DNA of 64,000 bases, from positions 248,001 to 312,000 of the forward strand of contig BGZK01000010.1 of the NCBI GenBank assembly GCA_005406025.1, in the 5' to 3' direction. Below, piece by piece: positions 12,160 to 25,568 of the stretch (positions within the stretch are counted from its first letter, which is position 1; each line of letters starts with the position of its first letter). The translations under genes and the position numbers were made by a program. The notes beneath the pieces are model-generated. The model was given only the letters and a program-made list of their open reading frames with translations, searched no databases and was not told the origin of the DNA. The stretch comes from Eumeta japonica. Lineage: Eukaryota > Arthropoda > Insecta > Lepidoptera > Psychidae.

Positions 12160-13620
12160 TTAAAAAAATCTGTAATTTTACTAAAAAAGTAAAAGAAGTT
12201 TTAATGCACAACGATAGAGTAATAATAAAGTTCGGTTTTGTAAATTTACTACATGATTGAACTCAATTCAGTAAAATAACATTTTTTTTAATTTTCTAAA
12301 CATTTACAAGCAAATGCTTATTAATTTTACTTAAATTTTATTTTTATTATTAAATTTACTTTTTTTTTAATTACTACGTATCTTAGCATTTTTATTAAAC
12401 ATTTACCGGCAATTTATTTAGTAATATTACGTTACAGACATCTAAAGCTTTGAGTTACTGACAGCTGTTTTGTAGTATTAAAATTTTACAGCAATTTTAC
12501 AAAAAAATCGATGGAAGTTTTTACGCACAACAATCACGTACCTAATATTAAAATTGGTTTTGTATATACAACACAAGTTATTCCACACAATATAGGAAAA
12601 TTACAAAACATTTGTTGAATTTTATTAAATGTCTATAACAAGTTTGTTTATAAATATTATTATACAACTATTATATTTTTTGAAAGTATACTTCTTTTGG
12701 AGCGTTATGAAAAAATTATAAGAGTAAATTTTTATCGGGGTGACACGGTGAAACTACAGTATGAAGTTGTTCACTCGCAAGCGGCTTAACAAGCAACTTC
12801 AGACCACTAATAACTGATGGGCCAATGAGATTTGCCACTAGGTGGCACTTACAATTATAAGAAAGTAATTTTATTTTATTCATTTAATAATTGTTTTTTT
12901 AATCTTTCTGTTCAACTTACACTGTAATGCGCCCGATGGATTGCAAAACGCTTAGACCACCATCTAGTAGTGAAAAGTAAAACTACACTGTTAAACATTT
13001 CTGTAGTAAATTTACTAAAAAAGAATTGTAAATCACATTTCGAAAAAATTGTGTAGAATTTAAAATTGTTTTGTTTGAAATTATCTATAGTAATCAATAG
13101 TAATTTTAGTTATAACATTGCTTTGGAATTTTACAAAAAAAGTATTGTAAATTAAATTACAAACTTTTTTGGTAAATTTTTCTCTTAGAAATCAACCAAC
13201 AGTTTGAGATATACAAATTTTAGTATAATAAAATTACAAAACATCATGTAATTTACAAATTTGCATCTTAAATATTTATAATTTTTCACCAATTTCATTT
13301 TAATTTGAGTTTCAATATTTTTAGTAATTTTACAAATAGTATTGTACATCTAATTGCAAACAAATTTTGTTAATTCACAACGTTTTCATCAGAAATTCCT
13401 TAATGGTAACGGGAAAATTACAATACGTCTATATAGGATTACTAAATGAAGATTCTAAAATTACAACACATAATTGTAGATTTCTTCACATGTTTTGTAA
13501 CGTTACTCAAATTGTATTATTATTCGTATCATTACGCGTCGATTTGTAATTTTACTCATATTTTGTTTTGTAAAACGATTGTAACTTTCCAAAAAATTTT
13601 AATAGTGCAATCTGTGCCTC
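12160..13620. repeat. Diverged array of GTAATTTTAC-bearing units
   Basis: About 1.4 kb is built from loosely repeated blocks. Each contains the palindromic phrase GTAATTTTAC or a one-base variant (near 12172, 12498, 13137, 13333 and 13545), often followed by AAAAAA and TTGTAAATTAAATTAC. The opposite phrase AAAATTACAA occurs near 12600, 13231, 13410 and 13457. The blocks at 12160-12290 and 12480-12620 are recognisably related over about 120 bases: both contain AATGCACAACGAT- or ACGCACAACAAT-like sequence followed by GGTTTTGTA. It looks like an old tandem or nested-insertion array with no coding frame. Confidence 0.5.
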
Positions 13621-16511
13621 AGAGAACACGCTAAGCTAATATCACCTCTGGACGTTTCTATTGTAGTAATAATAATAATGAGCCTCAACTTGCACTGGAT
13701 ATATTAATTTTTATCTTCAAAAATTAAAGAAAGTAGATATAAAATTTAAACTGGCATTTTTTGAATGCGTAAGCTTGACTTGTTAAAATTTTGAAACACC
13801 TGAGCTTGTAATTTCTGTAAAACTTATTTACTCTGTTACATGCAATGACATTTTTTTAAAAAGAATCAATCTATCCTTATGTTTGCAAAACGTGTTGAAG
13901 TCTGAGGACTAGGAGTAGGGATCCCGCTATCATTACGACCTTTAATGGTCAACGGTCCGGTGCGCTTCCCTCGTCTCCTGGCGTCTCCGCCCGAGGGCTT
14001 GGTCCGCATCGAAGACTCCACGTGACCTTCGGTGCTGAGGTACCTCCTCACAAGGCACCCATTGGGACGTCACGCGCCGGCGTTGTGCGGGCCGCATCAG
14101 ACGAACCTGCAAAAGTCTCCGGGCTGAAGGTACGACCAATATCATCTCTTGAGGAGTTTTTTACTCCGTGCGAGTTGGACGCACTCCGTGTGCGCGGACA
14201 CAGGGACAACCCTCCATTTTTATCCTCCTTCTCGTTCGCACGACGAGGATTCAAATAAAAAGTGTTAAACCTGACACAAAATTCTCTTTTGTTATTGAAA
14301 TTAAATGCATTCGAATTATAACGTCGTTATCAAAAGAAAAACGATATTTGGTTTAATTAAAATTTAACGACTGTTTAACTGCACAATCTGAAGTGATCGC
14401 GAAACGCTATCACTGTGAACTCCGACCGGAAAACTACGCCGTCGTGAAGCGAGGGCCGGGCGCTCGGCCCTTTGAAGTCGTATTTGAGTAACAGGGCCAC
14501 GAGGGTCCATGTCGAGAGATGATGCGCGGTGCGCGCGGAGATCAGTGCTTGGTTAGAATCTGCTTTTAGTATTAAGGACGTTCACGAGATAATACTGTTT
14601 GTGCAGGTGGGGCTCCATCGCTATTCAGAGTCGATAGACAACGATTTTCCTACGGCGATGTGCTTTTATTTCTATATCTCGAAACTTTAAGTCAGTGGCA
14701 AATCTAGGAAAATCATTGGGGTCGCGACTCCCTTGAGTAGAGTCCGGGTCGGCCCACTGAGCCACCCCTCAAGGACTGATTTTGCCCTCGGTTAAAAATT
14801 CCTGCATATAATAGAAAGGCTATAAGGAACAGCAAATAAGGATAAATTTTTAGTTGGAAGAAAAGAAAAAGGTGTAAAATATTCATCTCCAACTATAAGG
14901 CGTATATTTAAATGGTACAATTTGATTAGCAAACGTGAAATTAAAGTTCAATTTTGTAACTATACTTTTGGAAGTTCCTCTAGATGATTGGCTTAAAGGA
15001 ATCCTTGTATCAATAAATCGAAGACAAAGCTTAGCTTTTCGTGATTGATTAGATGTGGCTATTTACACATCGTGATGTCATTGTAAATGGCATGCCGCAG
15101 ATATTGATAGCATTTTCATGCTACAGAAGCGGTCCATTCGGGCGATGCGCAAACGCAGACCTCGAGTATATCTTGGAACTTTAAGTTGATTGAAGTGTTA
15201 ACTCTGAAATTAAAATTAATAATAGGAAATTTTAATATAATGTGGGATAATTTCAAAAGGATGAAAGAAACTAGTCATAAACATAAATTCAATGATAAAA
15301 ATTAAAACAAACTGTATTTTCATGTTGCGTTAATTCAAGAATTCATTTAAGAGACTCCGTGGGCGCATGTTCAATGAGTTCCCTACAGATATACAAAATT
15401 AATCGTAATGCAAATTTTAAATTATCATTAAGCAAGTATTTGGCAAAAATTTGCATCACGACGTTTGCAAATATTTAAAGAACAAATATTCACGGATATA
15501 ATGGGCTCAACTTCTTTTAGGTTTCTTTCTTTCTGTATGTAATATTTTTTGTTTGTGATTGTATTATTCCTTGCTCGTTCATCTTAAGGAAAAACTTGCG
15601 TCGGAATGGTGAAATTGTAAATCGTTATTGAAATATTAAAATATTACGACATATGACATATGTTACATTATAAGCTACGAAAGGATTTTGAATTAAAATT
15701 TAAAATTTCGGAAAAACCGCAACGCTTTGCTTCCGAAGCAAGCGTCCCATTCGCTACACGACTGAAGAAGTCTAGACATAGCTAAAATTAAATTACACCA
15801 TGTTGCGTATCAACAGAATTTAAGCCTACAACGCTTTTCATACGCCTTTCTTGCAACCAGGAATTCTATATACTCTATAGGAAGATGAATTCATTGACTA
15901 ATGAATTCACCTTTTGCACTTTAGTACCTAATTATCGAACCCAGAAGCCATCGCGTTAAAAAATCTTATTGTGTACACACAATACTTGAAGATCACTTAA
16001 GATTACATAAGTAAGTAGGAAACCTTGTAGAACCGAATAGAAACAAGAACTTATTTCGTGTTACCGCTATAATTCTCGTGAAATTTCAAGTAATGCACTC
16101 AAGTTAATTCATCAAAATGACCATTATCGGCAATTTTCGAAGTGACGCAACCCCGGTATTCACCTACTTATGTGCGGTACACGCGTCACAAAAAAATGAC
16201 TAATTCATCTAATACAACGACCGGCTGTCTCGTCGCTTGACCTCATTACGATGATTGCGCGGCCGACGGATATTGATAGACGGCGCCGGCGTACGCGCAT
16301 GTTAAAAGGGATGATAAATTGTTCTGTCGCGCCACCGTGTAGTCGTCGAAGTATACCGTCATTACAAAATAGAGTCAATTGGACTTTGATAAGGAATAAA
16401 AAATGGCGTAGATACAAAGCGATATTGGGATTTCATATTAATTTAATTCGACAAAACAATTTCTGTTCATGAATTATAAATACACGTATATATCTAAACC
16501 CATTTGCAGTT
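13621..16511. other. Gene-poor region with GC-rich islands
   Basis: One island spans 13920-14250. On the plus strand it has a 78-codon frame (14022-14258) with a charged segment, FTPCELDALRVRGHRDN, that looks more protein-like than its neighbours; I do not recognise it and it may be a transposon fragment. A second island is at 14400-14560 and a third at 16215-16345. The intervening sequence is AT-rich. No splice-consistent gene model could be built. Confidence 0.35.
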
Positions 16512-17046
16512 TTTAGGGACTACCTCAAAGGGAAAACCGATCTTATAGGATCACTTTATTGTCCGTCTGTCTGTTTATCTATATATCTGTTAAGATCGTT
16601 TTTCTCAGGAACTCAACTAAAAAACTTTTGAAGTTCTTTGTAGATTTAATAAAATGAAATATTCTACGTTAATGGAATCAAATACATACGATACGGAAGG
16701 CCATTTTGTCCCATATTTTGACATTCCTAAAATTCACTCATCGAAACCTACGAGGCACTCAAAGTTGGCCTTGAATCATGAATTTTTGCAAAAAGGATAG
16801 TCTCACAACATAAGAAAGAAGATACAGAATTATTTGTTTTAATTATCACATAAAGTATATTCTTTTGCGATTAAAAACTGACGTTTGCAATTGGAGTATG
16901 GACCGCAATGTATGAGACAACACTTTTTAGCTTTGTGCTATGAAAGTTGAAGATTTTCGTATATTTTTTTGCAAGAAACCGTTTTAAATATTTTTATACG
17001 GAACCCTTAGAGCGCGGTCATAGTCATATTTTTCCGATTTTTTATA
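16512..17046 (+). repeat. Lepidopteran-type interspersed repeat, second copy
   Basis: It begins GTTTTTAGGGACTACCTCAA, then GATCTTATAGGATCACTTTA and TCCGTCTGTCTG, and ends ACGGAACCCTTAGAGCGCGG with a T-rich tail. Layout and length match the copy at 1931-2476, but it is more diverged, so it is older or under no constraint. Confidence 0.7.
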
Positions 17047-17439
17047 ACGAATATAAAGCACTATAGGAAGTGTGTCTAAGAGTGTAGTCATATCTGAACA
17101 CGATTTCATCACCTTTACACACCATTAACTTTATATGACATTTTTTTATGATGAATCAATCTTTATCTATCGAAAACATTAAAAGACATTTTCAGCACAG
17201 TAATTAAAAGCAAATCAATCATCAACAACGAGCAATTAATAAGATATTGTGTTATAATTGATTTTAATGACTTTGTCTACCAAACACGAAAATGATTATT
17301 AAAATATGAGTACCTATATCACAAAACGTGGTCATTGCATTTCAATTATTAAATTAGGTTTGATGTGTTTTAGGTGTGGCTGGATACAATATAATTTTAT
17401 TTATTTTATATTTGGAAAACGGGCGACCTCCAAACTAAG

Positions 17440-17790
17440 AACTCCAAACTACGCCACTTTGAAAACATTAAAAAAGGTGGTCTGCCACTTGGAACTTGGC
17501 CGTACACTGCCGCGCGCATAAAGCACGCATCAGTTCCCGAGTCCTCGAACATTAGAACACGACACGACAATGAGACGGCTACGTCTGAGGACGAACATCG
17601 GCCGCGCCGCCGACGGCGCCCTCTCCCGGCGGGTGCGTACAATCCTTTCCTTCGGCGCCCTCGTCGGGAGCGCGTGGAGTTCTACCCCCTTTTCATTTGC
17701 CGAAAAAGCATTTCGATATTTGCTTCGTTTGCGCCGATCTTGGACTGCAGAGTTGAGACGCCGCCGGACTGGACGCGATTGTTGTTTGTT
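17440..17790 (+). promoter_or_regulatory. GC-rich island with initiator-like motif and possible first exon
   Basis: An arthropod initiator-like GCATCAGTT lies at 17527-17535. About 40 bases downstream an ATG at 17570 opens a frame whose first 21 codons are strongly basic (MRRLRLRTNIGRAADGALSRR). These codons end at a sequence that could act as a splice donor (CGG followed by GTGCGTAC). No family match, no TATA box and no second exon were found. It may be a first exon, an enhancer, or just a GC-rich island. Confidence 0.2.
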
Positions 17791-17898
17791 TTTAACCGAC
17801 TGCAAAAAAAGGCTCCCATTGGAATATACACATCTTACGCACGTACTTGTTTGCGCATAATGCCGTTGTTGACGTATTTTTTTTTTTATTTATATTAA

Positions 17899-20637
17899 TA
17901 GATTTTATAAACAGAGATCACGCATTGTCCGCAATCCGCTCGCGTGAGCATTAATTTAATTCTTTCATCTTTTATTTAGTCTTGGATTCAATTTCGATCA
18001 AATTATCCTTAAAGAGAGCATATTATTAATTTATTTTACTTGAATACCGGACCGGTTTGTTCTTGCTCCATCCATTGGACATTTTTATAAGCAATAACCA
18101 AACGGTATAAAAAAGAAAGGAATGCGTTCTATATTCACGCGAGCGAAGCCGAAGGCGAAAGCTGGCGTATATTAAAAAGTGTGTAGATAATATATTACCA
18201 TAGCTAAAAAAGAATCATAGAAGTGAAATCAGTGGTGTCTGAGTTACTGGAGCTGTCACCACGCCGTTTTCTTCCGACGCGATGCACAATAATTGTTACC
18301 ATTGCTATTCCAACTTTACCATCTTAATATAAGGTACACTAAAACCTAGCTAGGTAAACTATTTCTATAACAAAAAAAAAATCATATGAATCGAAATAGT
18401 GGTTCTCATGATACAGGCACATAAACGGAAATACAGGTGGACAGACAGACAAAGCAAAGTTATTCTTTATAATGTATATTAACGTACCCTTATTTGAACG
18501 CGTTAGAGAAAAATTAGGGGAATGAAACTTTACGACGTCACGTAACGCATCTCAATAAAACTCTGACGTTATAAAATCTATAATATGTACCTTTAAACGA
18601 GTAATTCTTGTATATACATAATGAGAATCTCGGAAACGTCTCCAAGGATTTTGATGAGGTTGTGTATGCAGGAGGTTTCGGGGGCGATAAATCGATCTAA
18701 TTAAGTTTCATTTTTAGTAAACCTCCTTTTATTCGTGTTTTCAGGCAATGAATTAGAATTAGAATCCGAAGGTAAATTTAGCGTCAATCGACAAGATTAT
18801 AATAGCACAGCTGGGAAGTGGAGCGGTTCCGAAACCTAGAGGACCCGGTTCCATTCCACATGATTAGTTTTTTCAAAGTTTTTCAAAGCTTTTTTCAAGT
18901 TTCTTTTTTTATAAAAAACGTCAAGTTTAATCTTTTGTGAGAAAAACTATCATTAGGAGCAACTAACTGCTTTACCGACACAGCAACTGTAAAGCTACTT
19001 GACAATGGATAGCTTTGTTAAGCAACACTAACCAAACTGCGATGACAAGAATATTATTATGTCGGTAAGATCGAAAAACATTATACATATTTTATCAAAA
19101 TGTAACTCGTATCTAAGTAGCTTTTCCAAAAACACACGATTTACCAAAAAAAAACAAAGCGAGCGAAGTTCGGTCATCCAAGTACTTGCAATTAAATAGA
19201 GACGATCAGCAAAAGTGTAACATCATTGTTATCAAATAGGGCTAAATACTTAAAACATACATGTAGGTACACAGAAGCGATCGTTTGTTAATGTTACGTA
19301 TATTTTCCCAATGGATTATCAAGTGAGATCAATTTTGACCAAACGTGGCCACGATTTTTATTTTTTTCGAAAGCACTTACCAATCGGTTATTATTTTCGA
19401 CAAAACGATAGACTAGTTACTAAGAAATCGTACGATGAATAAAACATAAATGTCTTTACGACATCGGAAATATTCGAGGTGACGACAGTTTGTGTGTATA
19501 TCTATGTCCGTATGTTATGCCAAATTTTTCTTTGGTTTAATAGAATGGTCAAAATAGAACTTTGGCCAAGTTCTATTTTGATGAACTTTCATATAAATTT
19601 GGCAAAATCGAAGCAAAATTATGCCATTCTTTTAATAAGATTGTTTGGTTTAATATACACGTAGCATAAAGGATTTACGCACAAACTATTGACAGGTTTT
19701 TACAGTTTTGTGATGATGAAGAATTCATTTTGGTAACGCCAAAATGTAACTTCTAACAAATATTCCATTTTTGTTACACACCATTTTCTCTTTCAACGCC
19801 CCACGGCCGTCGAGGCCGGCCGTGGTTATGTGAATATCTTACACGTGCGATCGTCGACTCTCGAACAATACAAATATTTTATCGCATAACGCATCTAACT
19901 TGAGCGAGATCTTAAAAAGTATATGTATATATATAAACAAGAGTTAGATACGTTCCGAGGACGAATGTGAACTATAAAATGCTATAAGAAATCCATTTAC
20001 GCTCCTGATAATAAGCTATCAGGAACGCAAAAAAGTGTAGTTACAAAGTTGACTTTAGTGGTGTGTAGAAAGGGCATCAGTACTATGTTGCATGTTTCAG
20101 AAAACGCATGAGTCAAGTGCCTAACTATAAAAATGTAGGGTTTTGTAGGTTTATGCGAAAAATTTAGAACAAGGAGCAAATAAACGTTGCAATATATTGT
20201 AGTTTAAACGGACCACATGATTACAACTAAAATGTGTTGACTTAATCGTTAATGTGATAAAATAAATGTAACACGCGATAGCATCTAGAGAAGATCTGCA
20301 TTGTGTAAAGCAATTATATTTATGACTTATTGCATCAAAATATGCTATTCTGACAGACTTGCAACTCTCTGCTAGAAATTAGCAGCAGCTTCATTAAGCT
20401 AATTGCCAGTTGATCCGCCGCTAGCGCAGCCAGCCTCCGGCTGCGACCTGTCTCACTTCGGCTTTGTTACGTATACGTTATCGGCCCTTTGCAACCCTTC
20501 AGTTTTAATGATATCGTTGCACAAATTCACGAATTACTCCTTTTTACTGATAACGGAACGAAAAAATACGTGTTTAAGGTGAGAGGTTGTTTGTCAGTGC
20601 AAACGAATGTTCCTATTTATTTTCAACACGGTTTGAC
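17899..20637. other. AT-rich gene-poor region
   Basis: A tail fragment of the purine-tract repeat family lies at 18134-18164 (TTCACGCGAGCGAAGCCGAA GGCGAAAGCTGG). A short GC-rich inverted repeat is at about 19799-19827 (CCACGGCC and GGCCGTGG arms). No supported gene. Confidence 0.4.
19549..19581. repeat. Hairpin with 14-base arms
   Basis: TCAAAATAGAACTT and AAGTTCTATTTTGA are perfect inverse copies separated by TGGCC. Further out, ATGCCAAATTT (19517) and AAATTTGGCA (19606) also pair, so the whole 19515-19620 segment is a nested inverted repeat. It is probably a MITE relic. Confidence 0.65.
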
Positions 20638-20698
20638 CGATGTAGATATGTTTGCAGTAAAGGATCTGAGGTCCTTTACTGCGAAAGTGTCTACATCG
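20638..20698. ncRNA. Pre-miRNA-like hairpin candidate
   Basis: The 61-base segment folds on itself. CGATGTAGA pairs with TCTACATCG at the base, a 7-base section pairs with three G-U wobbles and one mismatch (plus strand), and GCAGTAAAGGA pairs perfectly with TCCTTTACTGC around the 7-base loop TCTGAGG. A stem of about 27 base pairs with one internal weak spot resembles a microRNA precursor. No mature sequence matches an insect microRNA I remember. A small MITE or the end of a decayed transposon would fold similarly, so the RNA-gene reading is tentative. Confidence 0.35.
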
Positions 20699-20719
20699 CT
20701 CTTATGTGATGATTTTTAA

Positions 20720-23700
20720 ATAAAATGACGATTCCTAAATGGGGGTTGCGGTGTTAACTCGCCAGGGGGTGCTGCAAAAATATTTAGATGTGGTTTTCTC
20801 CACGATTTCAAGTAAAACAAATCCCGTCCGTGGAACTTGTACGTTACAAGTAAATAGGCGAGTACCAATATTTAAATATTAGAAATTGGTTATCACAACA
20901 GGCCGGCGGAGCAATTGTCGCTTTAAGCGCATGAGTAACACATAGCATGTATATATCTATACATAATTAATACACTCGCGTAATGCAAAACTTCACATAC
21001 TCCTAGCTCGACGCGAGCTGGCGTACCTAAGGGAAGGGTACACTCACATCATCGTCAATCAGGAACTAACATAAATATGCTTTTACCGCGTCCGCAGGGG
21101 AGCGCCGGGCGCGCGGCGAGGGCGGCGGGGCGCGCGGGGGAGGCCCCCTCCGGGTAAGTGCGGACGGTCGCGGCCCATCCGCTCCTATTATTACATGAAT
21201 AATTTTGAATTGAAGTCGTGCCTAATATTACTAAGTTAGCGCTGGTCTAATACCGCCGGGCCAATTCTAAGTTAAGGTATTTGAAGAAGTGAAAGAGACA
21301 AGATTTTGCGTTCTAATTGCTTCAAATTCTTCAACACTTACCTCCTGCAGGTGCGAAATCTACAGTAGAAAAGTAGAGAACAGAAATTGTAATTCTTAAA
21401 GATTTATACACCCCATTACGACAACAGAGATCCAACGACGCACACAACATAAAATATGTGTTAAAACAAATAAAACGAAATATTTTATGTTATCGTCCCC
21501 TCCGTTGAGCGACACTTAAGTAAGTGACACTTAAATGAATGTGTTATTGTTTTGGCATCCAGTTAAACGATTTCACCTGATTGGAACGTAGACATTTCAG
21601 ACCAGCCAAATTTTTATGCTTCTATACGTATCCATTTTATTATTTTGATATTTAGTAAAGTACTTTGAACCCGGTGGTAAATAAAATAGCATTGTAATTT
21701 TTGTGTGTACGTAATACAATGGCTCTGCGGTTAAAAACGTCGCCATGAAATGTTCATCATGGGCACGGGCGAATCGACCAATAGTTTTTTGACTAGAGTC
21801 AAATTAAACCTCACGCTCAATGCCGCTCAGTGGAAGTTAAGCCGTCTGTCCCGGCGCGATTAGAATCCAAGCACTTCGATCTGAAATGGTGCTACAGCAA
21901 GTGGGGCGATGAAAAGCTGACGATATCACAATATCAGAATCTAGCTTAGGTAGGTACTAAGTCGGATGGGACTTTATAGCGAGTGCTAGCCCTCGACTCG
22001 ACTGTGCTTAAACGGCGAACTGTCAAACACCATTCTTTAATCGATCCAGTTCCTCAAACACGACTACATGAATATCGATCGCCTACGAATGCAAGCAGAT
22101 CGGACGGCGTCAAAGCCTCGCGCGTACGGACGGTCGACGGCGCCGGCAAATCGATAAGCCACACCTAAGCGAGACCGCGAAGGCCCGCCGATGAGCTCGG
22201 GGGGCGTCCCGCCATTAAAAAGTTAATCTCTATATAATTGTGATTGCTGCACGACGGCCGCGGCACGCGCCGGGGTGCGGGGTACGTGCCGGAGGGGCGG
22301 GGGAGGTGCGTGACGTCATTATCTGACCAGGTGTCGTCGGTGGCGAGGGTGGCCAGCGCCGTGCCTCGTTTGCAGTCGGCATGATTGAAATTGATGATTA
22401 GGACGCGAAGGGAAATGAAGATTGTAATTGTATAGCGTGGTGTAATAATAGATAAAAACATGCGTTTAATGATAGATGCATGTAATTGCCGAATTGATGA
22501 ATAATAATTAACTTCTCAGTATTTTTGCCACGATTTTATGTCTATAGTTAATTTTTTTTTTTATTTATTCCCTAATGTACACAAAACGCTTACAAGCAAA
22601 AAAAAATAATGCACACAAACCGAACTGCGAGACATAAAAAGTTGAATTAAAATGTTCATGTAGATTCACGCAAAAATGTGGTTTGACAAAAATTTCGTTC
22701 TGAAGTTCCTACCCTTATAAAATAAGTTTTAAAAATTTCATGTGCCAAATAAAGATATTATTTGTATAGAAATAATACACAATATAACGCATATTATTAG
22801 TAAAACAACTATTGCACGGCTCACAACCGCGCCAGCTGTGGGAGTGCTGTAGATTCGATAGGCCGTTAAATGATGATTCTGCAATATAAAACCGTTATTA
22901 TATTCAAAGCTAGACACTAAGTCGATAAAAAAGGTATGTTCTGAAATCTAGACAGATTGAATTTTAAATTCTGTTTATTTTTAATTTATTTGTTTTAGTG
23001 TACATAACAAAAAATAAAGTTAAAAAAATTAGAAGTACGGCTCTCCGTTGGTCTGTGTACATGTTTGTCTACACGTTTTAGAAACATATACGCAATTGAT
23101 TGTTATAAATCCTTTTGAATAATTTTCCGTTAATCTCGATGATGCATCCTACTTATCATCATGACTGAACTCTTAACCGTTTTAAAGGTATTAGTGAAAT
23201 TCGTTTGATTGTCCGGGTTTCTTTCGTGAAAATCATCACCGACCATATTTCATCTCCCTCTTTGGTTCTCCGTTTCACTTCAACGACTCAACAATAGAAA
23301 TTGTTTCTTATCAAAAATCATATGAGCATCATGAAGCGTGCACTTTTTGAATTTCTAATTTTTTTGAAGTAAAACTTCTTTATCGTCGTATGAGAGAAAT
23401 TTTATAACGTAACGTTTTTGTGTTACGCACCTTGTCTATTTTTAAAACTCGGTACTGACGTGAAAAATAATATGTATTTCAATATTAAAGTGATAGGCAA
23501 AAAAAATTAAAGGATTTATTCCAGTGGATTTCTAACAAAAGAAAGTAATTGTATCTTTTTTTTCTAATACATCCAACACGTGGGCGCGATTGTGGTATTT
23601 ATTTTATTTTCATATTATTTCAGGTTAACCTCAGTTTTTGATTTGATAAGTATCGGTAAATGTATATAATTTCATTAAAACTAGCAATTATTAATTAATA

Positions 23701-24792
23701 CGACTCTTAATCTAGTAAACATCAATTAATTGTAATAATAAAAAAATAATAATTTAAAAATAAGCTGTACACAGTTAGAAAATGAAAACATAGAAATGTA
23801 TATTTTTTTCTCTTTTTTTATAATACATAGAATTTATCTTCGAAAAACAGTCCTCAAACATCAACATCCAGATTCGGCACTACAACTGATGGAGCCTTTA
23901 CTGGGTCACTAAATTCCGTAGAATGTAAACCATATATTTCGTATTCTATTTACAATAAGCCATTAATTACAAAAATATATATTACAAATAATTTAACCAA
24001 TTTCTGTAAAGTTGTAAATAAAAGACCATTCTTCGAAAAATGATGTCATAAAGAAGTTTCACTTTTTAAGTGTATACACACACACTTTTTATTTCCTCAA
24101 CCACTGCGGTTTCACGTCCGTACCAAGACAAGCGCCACCTTTACGCGTCCACCCCGGCCCCGCCTCTGGATGTGCTTAGGGTCCGTTTGCTTTCGGTTCA
24201 GCTAACGTTATTTGATATGGTTTATTTAAGTGTTGTCGTGTTTGCCCGCGTCTCGCGTTACGGCCCGCACATGTGCGCTTTTGCCTTCGTCTCGTTTCGC
24301 GTTATTCGGTGACCTCGCTAGCTGTATTCACCCCGTTTCGCCGTTATCTTCTCGTCTAAAAGTGTAAGAATTCTGCACTGACCGGTAACATGTTTAATGC
24401 CTTGAACTTCATCTGCACTTTTTAAGAACAAATGCGACCGTCCTACACCCCAATTCTTCCCAACGGTATCATGTGAGAACCACTAATAACGGCTGCATAT
24501 CGACACGAAAGCGGTGACGTTGTCGTTCGTCGTGTTCGCTTATTCTGAGTGAGGTAATTTTAATTAAATGTAATTTGATTAAACTGTTATTTTTAGCAAT
24601 CAACAGTTGTGTATTTGTGCAATCGATGTCTACGTATTATGGATGTCGAGAGTTTTCTCCAAAGTTATCGACATCGACAAGTCACTTTGTCGTATTAAAT
24701 ATAGTCTTTTCGAATACATTCATAATCTGAACACTTTTAAACTTATTTTATCCAAAAATCTTAGTAATATAATAACCATAACACACTTTTAA
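20720..24792. other. Gene-poor region with GC-rich islands
   Basis: GC-rich islands lie at 21085-21180 and 22095-22380, with a weaker one at 24140-24310. A MITE-related phrase occurs at about 21257. The island at 22095-22380 has open frames on the minus strand (22461-22165) without recognisable content. The rest is AT-rich with simple A/T runs (for example 22545-22565). Confidence 0.35.
21098..21153 (+). CDS. Possible small GC-rich exon
   Basis: A good acceptor context (CTAAC, then TTTTACCGCGTCCGCAG) precedes 56 very GC-rich bases, and these end directly at a strong donor, CGG followed by GTAAGTG. One frame is open and encodes only glycine, alanine, arginine, serine, proline and glutamate. 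No family can be named. The length of 56 is not a multiple of three. Splice signals this good can occur by chance in 64 kb, and no partner exon was found, so this is only a candidate (coding or untranslated). Confidence 0.2.
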
Positions 24793-25568
24793 AAACCGGC
24801 CAAGTACGAATCGAACTAGCGCACCGAAGGTTCCGAACTACAACAAAACATATTTGTGTTAGGTACTTAAAAGAAAGTGTTTTCATTTGCGGATTCTTAG
24901 CATGACACTCACACTTGAATGATTTCTATTTATTGTTTCCCTTAAGTTAGCTCTATGATCACGTCAAATTTGACGCTTATATGCACTAATGCTTTTACGA
25001 CGGAACTAAAATAAAATTGATATGCACCAAGCATGCATTCACATACTTAGCGAGTGTCTATTTATAGTGAACATCGAACCAAAACGAAGCAAACTATAGC
25101 CTTTTTACAGGTTTTCGGTAATTTATATGTAAAGAACTACTTTAGTTATTTTTTTTTTCAAAATTTTAGGCGCAGTAGTTTCGGAGATAAGGAGCGAAAT
25201 GGTTTATTTTCTTAAATAATTTTAAAACTGTTTAGTTAAAAATAATAATAATAGACAACGAAATAATAATATGCATTCGAGATCCTCAAAATAATTTCAT
25301 TTGTATGTCACATGGTACACTGTGCAAAACTTTTTCTTTCTAATTTAACCCCAAAAGTCAGGCTTACATTTAAAATTCATTTGCTATCGCTACACGTCCG
25401 TGTTTTAGTCTCAGACGTACATATATGTACCAAGTGGTCAACTTACTGAGTCCAGTAAATTCAGACTAAATTCGCTGTGACAGACGAACAGACATATATG
25501 TGGGCAGACACGAGTGATCGTTTAAAGGTTCCGTCTTTAGCAATTGGAAATATGGAACCTTAAAAACG
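24793..25568 (-). repeat. Lepidopteran-type interspersed repeat, full-length minus copy
   Basis: On the plus strand it opens with AACCGGCCAAGTACGAATCG and GCACCGAAGGTTCCG, the reverse complement of the family tail. It closes with CAGACACGAGTGATCGTTTA, AAGGTTCCGTC and TATGGAACCTTAAAAA, the reverse complement of the family head. It is about 776 bases, longer than the other copies, so it may contain an insertion. No open frame. Confidence 0.65.
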
